Assembly (NCBI RefSeq): GCF_000194155.1
Contig: NZ_GL877879.1
Location: forward strand, 1,659,992 to 1,723,991
From: Saccharopolyspora spinosa NRRL 18395
GTDB lineage: Bacteria > Actinomycetota > Actinomycetes > Mycobacteriales > Pseudonocardiaceae
Direction of reading: 5' to 3'
DNA: 64,000 nt
The position numbers were made by a program, and so were the translations under genes. This document shows, piece by piece, positions 49,349-56,489 of the stretch. The notes under the pieces are model-generated. The model had not been told where the DNA came from, made no database searches, and worked only from the letters and a program-made list of their open reading frames with translations. Every line of letters begins with the position of its first letter. Position 1 is the stretch's first letter.

Positions 49349-51808
49349 GTGCGACATCGAAGTCGCATGAGTACAGCGGCACGCATCGAAGGAGGTTGGA
49401 CGTGATGTCGACGGTGTAGTGCCCGGTCCAGTGCGTAAGGACTGTCCCTGCCTTGGCGTGCGTCGCGGGTAACTGCGGGGTGCGAAGCCCAGGGAAATGC
49501 CCAAGGGCCGCTGTTCCATCCGGTGGCTACAGGCTGGGGAAGACCGGACGGGTGAATCGCGTGAATCCTCGTTGACGCCTCGTCATGATCACTCCCGCCG
49601 ATGGGATGTTGTAGTGGGAGATAGGGACTGGTCGCTGGAAAGCGACAGGTGCCGTCCGGACGAACTTGGCCGGGCGGGAGCGCACCACCGTCCCCGGGGT
49701 CCAGAGGGCACCCACCCCGGTCGTATCTGTCTCATGTGGAACGTGAAAACCCCGATGGGGTCCAAGCGAACGCTGCTTGGTAGGCCGACTGCGAGGAAGG
49801 CTGAATTCCCCAGCGGACGCAGGATGACCCGAGAAGCGAACGTCGGCAGCCGAAAGGCAACAGGAAACCGGGCACTACAAGCTGATTCCTCCATCAGTGT
49901 TGTCTGCATAACTGGCCGGATAGGGGCGCATGGCCCTGACCTGAAAGGGTGCTGACGCGGGTCGGGTGAGCCTGCGAAGACTCAGGTGATCGGCAACGCT
50001 GGAACCGAAGGGGCAAGTTGGACGCCATGACGAAACTGGAGACGACCATGGTCGCCTCCGGCGGCGGCACGGTGAACGGACCCGAGGACCGACTTCTTGG
50101 CTGGGACGTTGTGAGTTGGCGACGGGCCGAGGACGAGGTACGGCGGCTGCGGCAGCGGATCTTCGCGGCTTCACAGGCAGGGGACCTGAAGAGGGTCCGT
50201 AATTTGCAGAAGTTGATGCTCCGTTCGCGCAGCAACGCTCTGGTGAGTGTGCGGCGGGTGACGGAGGTCAACGCTGGCCGCAAGACTGCCGGGGTCGACG
50301 GCAAGGTCGTGGTGACACCGGAACAGAAGGCCGATCTGGCCGACTGGGTGCAGCACCAGGCCGAGCCGTGGTCACCGCGCCCGGTCAAGCGGGTGTATGT
50401 GCCGAAAAGCAACGGGCGCCGCCGCCCGCTCGGAATTCCCGTAATCGCCGACAGATGCCTCCAAGCACTGACGGTCAACGCGCTGGAACCCGAGTGGGAG
50501 GCCCGATTCGAACCGAAGTCCTATGGTTTCCGACCGGGTCGTGGTTGTCATGACGCGATCGTGGCAATCCACACGACGGCCAGCCGCACTGACGCGAAGC
50601 GTCTGTGGGTGCTAGACGCCGATTTGAAGGCGGCGTTCGACGGACTCAACCATGATCACATCTACCAGTCGCTGGGCACGTTCCCCGCACGAGGGCTGGT
50701 CAGGCAATGGATGACGGCCGGTGTGATCGAGGATGGCCGGTTCACCCCGACCGAGGATGGAGTTCCTCAGGGCGGGGTGATCAGCCCGTTGCTACTTAAC
50801 GTTGCTCTGCACGGCATGGAGGCCGCCGCTGGGGTGCGGTACTACGTCACCGGCACCCGTGCCGGTAAGACGATGTCGAACTCTCCGGCGGTGATCCGCT
50901 ACGCCGACGATCTCCTCGCTTTGTGTCAATCCCGTGAACAGGCCGAGCAGGTCAAGTCGCGGCTCGCCGAGTGGTTGGCTCCCAGGGGGTTGGTCTTCAA
51001 CGAGGACAAGACCCGAATCACGCACCTTGAACAAGGCGACGTGAACTTTCTGGGGTTCGCCATTCGCCGTTACCCCAACGGAAAGCTGTTGACCAAGCCG
51101 AGTAACGACGCGGTGCGGCGGATCCGGAAGCGGCTGTCGGTCGAGGTGAAGGCCCTACGTGGGGCCAACGCCGACGCGGTGATCGCGAAACTCAACCCGG
51201 TCATTGCCGGGTGGGCTGCCTACTACCGGATCGGGGTGTCAAAACGGGTGTTCAATGCGTTGGACGCTCACGTGTGGAGAGTGGTCTATAAGTGGGCCCG
51301 CTTCTCCCACTCGAACAAGCCGACCCGCTGGGTGACTGCCCGGTATTTCGGCAAGTTCAACCCCGCCAGGCAGGACACGTGGATTTTCGGAAGCCACCAA
51401 ACCGGCTTCTACCTGCGCAAGTTCGCCTGGACCACGATTGTCCGGCACCGGATGGTCGCAGGGATGGCGTCTCCGGATGATCCGTCCCTGACCGACTACT
51501 GGGCTACACGACGTCGCCGCGGCACACCCCCGTTGGGCGCGACCACGCTCCGGCTTTTACGGATCCAACAGGGTCGATGCCCGCTCTGCCAGGGGTTGTT
51601 GCTACACGCCGATCGCGAGCCGCACACCCCACGGGAGTGGGAACAATGGCTCGCGGCCACCCGCAAAGCGATCCGCAAACACGCGGTCACCGCTTGGGGC
51701 GTGGGCACGCCGGACGAACGCACCGCAGACCGTCTCATACACGCCCATTGCCAGCACCGGGTCATCAGCAATGGCAGTGGGCACAGCACTTCTGTCCACC
51801 TGTGAGCC
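49349..51808 (+). mobile_element. Group II intron lacking domains V and VI
   Basis: Begins GTGCGAC, the group II 5' consensus, immediately after the codon GTG of SWINQV. It carries a reverse transcriptase gene. The 3' end is missing: after TGTGAGCC (51801-51808) the sequence jumps into transposase exon 2, whereas the duplicate at 52216-52309 has about 94 extra bases here with domains V and VI. This copy cannot splice at its own 3' end. The leader 49349-50017 (669 bp) should fold as intron domains I-III. Confidence 0.85.
50018..51805 (+). CDS. Group II intron-encoded reverse transcriptase/maturase with HNH domain
   Basis: 595 residues from TTG 50018 (AAGGGG five bases upstream; ATG 50027 alternative). 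RT block with GVDG, RRPLGIP, YGFRPGRGCHDA, VPQGGVISPLL and catalytic YADD at ~295-298. Maturase X domain is around 370-480. HNH-type endonuclease tail has CPLC near 521 and HAHC near 577. Reverse-transcribes and helps splice its host intron. Its last ~120 bp are duplicated at 52089-52212. Confidence 0.93.
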   Translation: MDAMTKLETTMVASGGGTVNGPEDRLLGWDVVSWRRAEDEVRRLRQRIFAASQAGDLKRVRNLQKLMLRSRSNALVSVRRVTEVNAGRKTAGVDGKVVVTPEQKADLADWVQHQAEPWSPRPVKRVYVPKSNGRRRPLGIPVIADRCLQALTVNALEPEWEARFEPKSYGFRPGRGCHDAIVAIHTTASRTDAKRLWVLDADLKAAFDGLNHDHIYQSLGTFPARGLVRQWMTAGVIEDGRFTPTEDGVPQGGVISPLLLNVALHGMEAAAGVRYYVTGTRAGKTMSNSPAVIRYADDLLALCQSREQAEQVKSRLAEWLAPRGLVFNEDKTRITHLEQGDVNFLGFAIRRYPNGKLLTKPSNDAVRRIRKRLSVEVKALRGANADAVIAKLNPVIAGWAAYYRIGVSKRVFNALDAHVWRVVYKWARFSHSNKPTRWVTARYFGKFNPARQDTWIFGSHQTGFYLRKFAWTTIVRHRMVAGMASPDDPSLTDYWATRRRRGTPPLGATTLRLLRIQQGRCPLCQGLLLHADREPHTPREWEQWLAATRKAIRKHAVTAWGVGTPDERTADRLIHAHCQHRVISNGSGHSTSVHL

Positions 51809-52004
51809 GTGGTTCGCCTTCCTCACCGACCAACTCCTGCGCCGCGGCGTCCACAAAAGCGTTGTGGCACTGGAAAAAGACGTCCGCGAGTGGATCACAA
51901 ACTGGAACGCCGACCCCAAACCCTTCGCCTGGACCAAGACCGCAGACGAGATCCTCAACTCCCTGCACAAATATATCTCACGAATTTCTGGCGCAGGACA
52001 CTAG
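51809..52004 (+). pseudogene. IS630 transposase, 3' exon (copy 1)
   Basis: Reads WFAFLTDQLLRRGVHKSV then EKDVREWITNWNADPKPF and KYISRISGAGH, ending at the TAG in the right terminal repeat. It is the C-terminus of the DDE domain. The GAGCGG codons expected after the 5' exon are altered to GAGCC-GTGG by the deletion that removed intron domains V-VI. Confidence 0.82.
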
Positions 52005-52088
52005 TAGGGCTTTGTTAGATCGTCATGGTGGTTTTTGGTGGCAGGTGGGGCATCGGCCTGTCCAGGTGGCCAGGAGTACCTGGAGTGT
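52005..52088. other. Spacer between the two 3' copies
   Basis: 84 bp beginning AGGGCTTTGTTAGATCGTCA. It resembles an IS terminus in style, but no matching other end was found in the window. Confidence 0.35.
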
Positions 52089-52461
52089 CGCGGTCACCGC
52101 TTGGGGCGTGGGCACGCCGGACGAACGCACCGCAGACCGTCTCATACACGCCCATTGCCAGCACCGGGTCATCAGCAATGGCAGTGGGCACAGCACTTCT
52201 GTCCACCTGTGAGCCTTCAGGGCTTGCTTGAGCCGGTTGCTCGGAAACGGGCATGGCCGGTTCTAAGGGGGCTCCGGCGCGGCAACGCGCTGGAGCTACC
52301 CGACGAGCGGTGGTTCGCCTTCCTCACCGACCAACTCCTGCGCCGCGGCGTCCACAAAAGCGTTGTGGCACTGGAAAAAGACGTCCGCGAGTGGATCACA
52401 AACCGAGATCCTCAACTCCCTGCACAAATATATCTCACGAATTTCTGGCGCAGGACACTAG
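52089..52461 (+). repeat. Duplicated intron tail, transposase exon 2 and IS right end
   Basis: 52089-52215 is identical to 51682-51808 (127 bp). This copy then keeps intron domains V and VI (to 52304) and the exon start GAGCGGTGGTTC. It lacks the 44 bp present at 51903-51946 in copy 1, so its exon is frameshifted. It ends in the same 14-bp terminal repeat (52448-52461). Confidence 0.9.
52230..52304 (+). ncRNA. Group II intron domains V and VI
   Basis: Domain V: GAGCCGG...CCGGTTCT stem with GGAAAC loop (52230-52264). After AA, domain VI (52267-52304) pairs GGG/CCC and GCTCC/GGAGC with an unpaired A at 52298, seven bases from the end counting inclusively, matching the branch-point position. 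The intron ends ...CCCGAC (AY rule), and the next bases GAGCGGTGG restore the transposase reading V-E-R-W. Confidence 0.85.
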
Positions 52462-52510
52462 TGAAGGGCACCTTCGACCCGATAGTCCTTCGGTCACGGA
52501 TGCCCTTCAC
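52461..52510. terminator. Hairpin at the IS right flank
   Basis: GTGAAGGGCA (52461-52470) pairs with TGCCCTTCAC (52501-52510). It lies 15 bp after the stop of the leftward small gene at 52525, so it may terminate that gene. Confidence 0.5.
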
Positions 52511-52524
52511 TCACTTCGCATCAC

Positions 52525-52839
52525 TCACGACGCCTCGACGAGCTCGCCGACGCCGGACCAGCAGACGTGGGTTTCTATCGGCGCCAAGTCCTGCTCGATG
52601 AGGTCGTCGAGCCCGTCCTCGTCCGGTTGTCCGTGGTCGCCGACCGGGACGACGGCGGCGAGGTACAGCCCGAAGCGATGATCGCCTCGACGGAGCTTCG
52701 CCAGCGCCCAGTCGTGCAGGCATCCCTGCCACACGGCCAGCGATTCGTCCCCGGGCAACGGCTCGACGAGCAGCAACTTGTCCTAGGAGCCGATCGATTC
52801 GGGATGAATGACCTGGTACAGGGCAATCGCACAGCGCAT
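52525..52839 (-). pseudogene. Small conserved-looking protein with in-frame TAG
   Basis: ATG 52839 has GGAGG four bases upstream and encodes MRCAIALYQVIHPESIGS, then TAG (52783-52785), then continues in the same frame as DKLLLVEPLPGDESLAVWQG to a stop at 52525 (about 104 codons in all). One change from TGG to TAG would explain it. If the second part is expressed, its start would be a CTG/TTG or ATG near 52776. Family not recognised. Divergent from the XRE gene. Confidence 0.5.
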
Positions 52840-53030
52840 GGAGCCTCCCCGGCACTCGTGGCATACCAATACGGTTGGCGACGTATTAGAAACAGACCGT
52901 AGCGTAGATCCTACTGAGTAGGTCCTACGATCACGTTCGGGTCATGGTCGCGAGCCATGACCACCTGATGGGATGTACCGGATTCGTGACACGAGAGAGG
53001 ACGAGCGTGAGCGCTTCCGACCTGTCTTAG

Positions 53031-53882
53031 GTGCCGACGATCAGTCCCACAGTGGGACGGCGCTGGCTCGCTCAGGAAGTTCGTCGACTTCGCGAAGCTG
53101 CCGGGCTGAAGCAAAGCGAGGTCGCCAAACGTCTCCGATGCAACCCTTCGAAGATCGGCCACATGGAGAGCATGCGAAACACGATCAGCGGCCCTGACCT
53201 GGAAGTCATGCTCTCGTTCCTCGGCGTACCGCCGGAACGCATCGACTGGTACCTCCACCTCGCCGACGTGGCAATGGAAAAGGGCTGGTGGGACGGTAAC
53301 CGCGCCATCCCCGACTGGTTCTCCCTCTACATCGGACTCGAATGGGGAGCCAGCGAGATCCACGAGTGGGACCTGGGATACGTGCCAGGTCTGCTTCAGA
53401 CAAGGTCGTACGCGGCAGCGGTGATTCGCGATGGCCTAACGGCCACTGAGCGCCATTTTGAAGAGCAGACGGAACTTCGTTTGCACCGGCAGACGGCGCT
53501 TGATCGAGCGGAATACCCGTTGAAACTCCATGCGATCGTTGACGAGGCCGCTCTGCGACGCCGGGTCGGAAGTACGCAGGTGATGCGCGAGCAACTGGAG
53601 TTCCTCGTTACGGTCAGCCGTCACCGGCAGGTCACGTTGCAAGTCATCCCGTTCGAAGCAGGGCCGCATCGGGGCCAGCTGGGGTCATTTCAGTGGCTTG
53701 GTTTTCCGAGACCAGACGATCCTGGCGTCGTCTATGTCGAGAATCAGAAGGGCGGCCTGTACCTCGAAGAGTCCCACGAGGTCACCGGGTTCCACCAAGA
53801 GTTCGCGCAGCTGGAGCAAAGAGCGCTATCGCCCGCAGAATCTACGAAGTTCCTGACCAAGCTAGTGGAGGACACAGCATGA
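53031..53882 (+). CDS. XRE-family regulator with DUF5753 domain
   Basis: 283 residues from GTG 53031. HTH at ~10-65 (VRRLREAAGLKQSEVAKRLRC, SKIGHMESMRNTISG), DUF5753 from ~95 (IHEWDLGYVPGLLQTRSYAAAV, QVIPFEAGPHRG). Regulators of this class pair with the downstream DUF397 protein, often controlling development or antibiotic genes in actinomycetes. Start codons overlap (ATGA) with the next gene. Confidence 0.92.
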   Translation: MPTISPTVGRRWLAQEVRRLREAAGLKQSEVAKRLRCNPSKIGHMESMRNTISGPDLEVMLSFLGVPPERIDWYLHLADVAMEKGWWDGNRAIPDWFSLYIGLEWGASEIHEWDLGYVPGLLQTRSYAAAVIRDGLTATERHFEEQTELRLHRQTALDRAEYPLKLHAIVDEAALRRRVGSTQVMREQLEFLVTVSRHRQVTLQVIPFEAGPHRGQLGSFQWLGFPRPDDPGVVYVENQKGGLYLEESHEVTGFHQEFAQLEQRALSPAESTKFLTKLVEDTA

Positions 53883-54163
53883 ACACCCATGTCTCCGATG
53901 CCTCTGAGTTAGCCAACGTCACCTGGCGTCGGAGCAGCCGGAGCGGCTCAGGTGGCGGAGCGTGCGTCGAGGTCGGCGCTGTCTGGCGCAGGAGCAGCTA
54001 CAGCGGACCGAACGGCGGAGCATGCGTCGAGGTTGGGGGGCTTGGGGCCTCGATGACCGGGGTTCGGGATTCGAAGGATCCGAGTGGTCCGGCGCTTTTG
54101 TTCGGGGCCGATGCTTGGGACGGGTTTCTCAGCGGCGTCAAAGCGGATCGATTCGACCGCTGA
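53879..54163 (+). CDS. DUF397 protein with internal tandem duplication
   Basis: 94 residues from ATG 53879, overlapping the XRE stop by four bases. The DUF397 opening is present twice: TWRRSSRSGSGGGACVEVG and VWRRSSYSGPNGGACVEVG, encoded by 53921-53976 and 53978-54033. The single DUF397 end follows (GVRDSKDPSGPALLFG). Partner of the XRE/DUF5753 regulator, typically its small binding protein. Confidence 0.9.
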   Translation: MNTHVSDASELANVTWRRSSRSGSGGGACVEVGAVWRRSSYSGPNGGACVEVGGLGASMTGVRDSKDPSGPALLFGADAWDGFLSGVKADRFDR

Positions 54164-54190
54164 ACAGCGCCAGGCCATCCTTCACCGGGC

Positions 54191-55027
54191 TCAGCCTCGG
54201 CGGGCGAAGCGGGCGACCGTGACGGATGCGGTCGGGGCGAGGGGCTTCGGAAGGTCGGCGATGCGGGCGCGGAGGTCTTCCGGGTCGGCGTGCCAGGCGC
54301 TGGGGCCCATCGCCACCACCGACTCCGCCTCCTCCGGGCTCAGGGACAGGCGGAACTCGCGGGCATCCTGCGAGACCAGATCGAAGTGGTCGGCCAGTTG
54401 TTCGGTCAGCCGCTCCTGCTTGCGCTCGTCCACTTGCAGGAGGCCGAGGGCGGACACCAGCTCCACGAGGTGGCCCGAGTTCGGGACGACCACCACCAGC
54501 TCGCCGCCGGGACGCAGCACCCGGTGCATCTCGGCGGCGTTGCGCGGCGCGAAGACGTTCAGCACCGCCGACGCCGCGCCGCTGCGCACCGGCAGCACCT
54601 GCCACGCATCGGCCACCACTGCTCCCAGGCGCGGGTGCGCCTTCGCCGCGCGGCGGCAGGCGTACTTGGAGACGTCCAGCGCGACCCCGACCCGGTTTGA
54701 TTCCGCCAGGGCGCGGGCGAGGTAATAGCCCGTGCCGGCGCCGACATCCACGAGGCAGCCATCAAGCGAAGACACCGCCGAGGCCACCGCTTCGGCGATC
54801 GGGGCGTAGTGGCCGGCTTCGAGGAACTCCGCGCGCGCCGCGACCATCGCCGCCGTGTCACCGACGACCTTCGTGCCACCGGCCAGCAGGCTCACGTAGC
54901 CCTGGCGGGCGACGTCGAACACGTGGTTGGCCGGGCAGCGCAGGCTGTTACCGGCCCGGTCGAGGTCCGCACCGCAGTGCGGACAGGCCAGCACCGCCAC
55001 CACGTCGTCCAGCAAGCTCGCCTCCAC
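54191..55027 (-). CDS. 23S rRNA (guanine-N1) methyltransferase, RlmA/TlrB-like
   Basis: 278 residues. N-terminal zinc finger CPHCGADL...CPANH, then Rossmann SAM domain VDVGAGTGYYLARAL and NVFAPRNAAEMHRVLRPGG. The family methylates G745 or G748 of 23S rRNA; the actinobacterial G748 members include tylosin-resistance TlrB. Sequence alone does not settle which base or whether resistance results. Convergent with DUF397, divergent from the next gene. Confidence 0.88.
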   Translation of the reverse strand: MEASLLDDVVAVLACPHCGADLDRAGNSLRCPANHVFDVARQGYVSLLAGGTKVVGDTAAMVAARAEFLEAGHYAPIAEAVASAVSSLDGCLVDVGAGTGYYLARALAESNRVGVALDVSKYACRRAAKAHPRLGAVVADAWQVLPVRSGAASAVLNVFAPRNAAEMHRVLRPGGELVVVVPNSGHLVELVSALGLLQVDERKQERLTEQLADHFDLVSQDAREFRLSLSPEEAESVVAMGPSAWHADPEDLRARIADLPKPLAPTASVTVARFARRG

Positions 55028-55067
55028 ACCGTCGGTACGCGATTCTAGGAGCCGTCCACCGGCAGGG

Positions 55068-56489
55068 ATGGGGAGGATGTGGGACTGGGTTTCGGCACCC
55101 GACTACTGGGCCGCGCGGTTCGCGGTGCAGCACCTGATCGCGATCGGATACCTGCTGGGTTTCACCAGCGCGCTGCGCCAGTTCCGGGGCCTGCTGGGCG
55201 AACGCGGCCTGACGCCGATCCCCCGGTTCCTGGCTCGGGTCGCGTTCCGCGGCTCGCCGAGCCTGTTCCACCTGCACTACTCCGACCGGTTCTGCGCGGG
55301 CGTCTGCTGGGTCGGGGTCGTCGGCAGCCTGTTGGCGCTGGTCGTCGACCTCGCGCCGTTGTGGGTGTGGATCGCGCTGTGGCTGGTGTTGTGGCTGCTG
55401 TACCTGTCCATCGTCAACGTCGGGCAGGTCTGGTACTCGTTCGGCTGGGAATCGCTGCTGCTGGAAGCGGGTTTCCTGGCGATCTTCCTCGGCCCGGGAT
55501 CGGTCGCCCCACCCACACCGGTGCTGTGGCTGCTCACCTGGCTGCTGTTCCGCGTCGAGTTCGGTGCCGGGTTGATCAAGCTGCGCGGCGACTCCTGCTG
55601 GCGGGACTTCACCGCGCTGTACTACCACCACGAGACCCAACCGATGCCCGGCCCGTTCAGCCGCTGGTTCCACTGGTTGCCGCGCACACTGCACAAGGTC
55701 GAAGTCGCGGCCAACCACGGCACGCAGCTGGTGGTGCCTTTCATCCTGTTCGCCCCGCAGCCCGCCGCCACGGTGGCCGCGCTGATCGTCGTGGTGACTC
55801 AGGGCTGGCTGATGCTGAGCGGGAACTTCGCCTGGCTGAACTGGTTGACCATCACGCTGGCGTTCTCGGCGATGGGCTCGTGGCTGCTGCGCTGGGTGAC
55901 GCCCGCCCCGCCGCCGCTGACCGCCCCGCCGCCGTGGTTCGTGGCGGCGGTGCTCGCCGTGACGGTGATCTTCGTGGTGCTCAGCTACTGGCCGCTGCGG
56001 AACATGCTGGGGCGGCGGCAGGTGATGAACCGCAGCTTCAACCGGCTGCACCTGGGCAACACCTACGGCGCCTTCGGCAGCGTCACGCGGACCCGCTACG
56101 AGGTGATCATCGAGGGCGCGGCCGGCTCGGACGGCGACTGGCTGGAGTACGAGTTCAAGGGCAAGCCCGGTGACCCGCGCAGGCGCCCGCCGCAGGTCGC
56201 GCCCTACCACCTCCGCCTGGACTGGCTGATGTGGTTCCTGGCGATCTCCCCCAGCTACGGCCGGACGTGGCTGCCGAACCTGGTGGCAGCATTGCTGCGC
56301 AACGAAGAGCACGTGCTGCGCCTGCTGCGCCACAACCCGTTCCCGGAGTCGCCGCCGATGTTCGTGCGGGCGCACCTGTACCGCTACCGCTTCGCGACCC
56401 GCGCCGAACGCCGCGAGACCGGCGCGTTCTGGATCCGCAGCCGCGTCGGCGACTTCATTCCGCCCCTGACGCTGGAGGACCTGGCCTAG
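55068..56489 (+). CDS. Lipase maturation factor family membrane protein
   Basis: 473 residues; ATG 55068 used, with ATG 55077 (directly after GGGGAGG) the alternative. Starts MWDWVSAPDYW, five to seven membrane segments, SFGWESLLLEAGFLAIF, GAGLIKLRGDSCWRDFTAL and YHHETQPMPGPFSRWFH: the LMF signature. The C-terminal soluble part is ~345-473 (YEFKGKPGDPRRRPPQVAPYHLRLDW). In animals LMF1 folds lipases in the ER; the bacterial role is unknown. No lipase gene is adjacent. Confidence 0.9.
   Translation: MGRMWDWVSAPDYWAARFAVQHLIAIGYLLGFTSALRQFRGLLGERGLTPIPRFLARVAFRGSPSLFHLHYSDRFCAGVCWVGVVGSLLALVVDLAPLWVWIALWLVLWLLYLSIVNVGQVWYSFGWESLLLEAGFLAIFLGPGSVAPPTPVLWLLTWLLFRVEFGAGLIKLRGDSCWRDFTALYYHHETQPMPGPFSRWFHWLPRTLHKVEVAANHGTQLVVPFILFAPQPAATVAALIVVVTQGWLMLSGNFAWLNWLTITLAFSAMGSWLLRWVTPAPPPLTAPPPWFVAAVLAVTVIFVVLSYWPLRNMLGRRQVMNRSFNRLHLGNTYGAFGSVTRTRYEVIIEGAAGSDGDWLEYEFKGKPGDPRRRPPQVAPYHLRLDWLMWFLAISPSYGRTWLPNLVAALLRNEEHVLRLLRHNPFPESPPMFVRAHLYRYRFATRAERRETGAFWIRSRVGDFIPPLTLEDLA

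Larger units (their letters stand above)
48269..52004 (+). mobile_element. IS630-family insertion sequence interrupted by a group II intron
   Basis: Left end CTAGTGTCCTGCGC (48269-48282) is matched by the inverse GCGCAGGACACTAG at 51991-52004; similarity continues imperfectly inward for about 25 bp. The TA dinucleotides in the flanking CTAG agree with IS630 target choice. The element holds a transposase split by an intron (49349-51808). A second right end with the same 14 bases lies at 52448-52461. Confidence 0.88.

Noticed and set aside
52005-52088. Left end of another insertion sequence
   Set aside because: Starts like an IS terminus, but there is no matching inverted end and no transposase nearby, so left as unassigned spacer.
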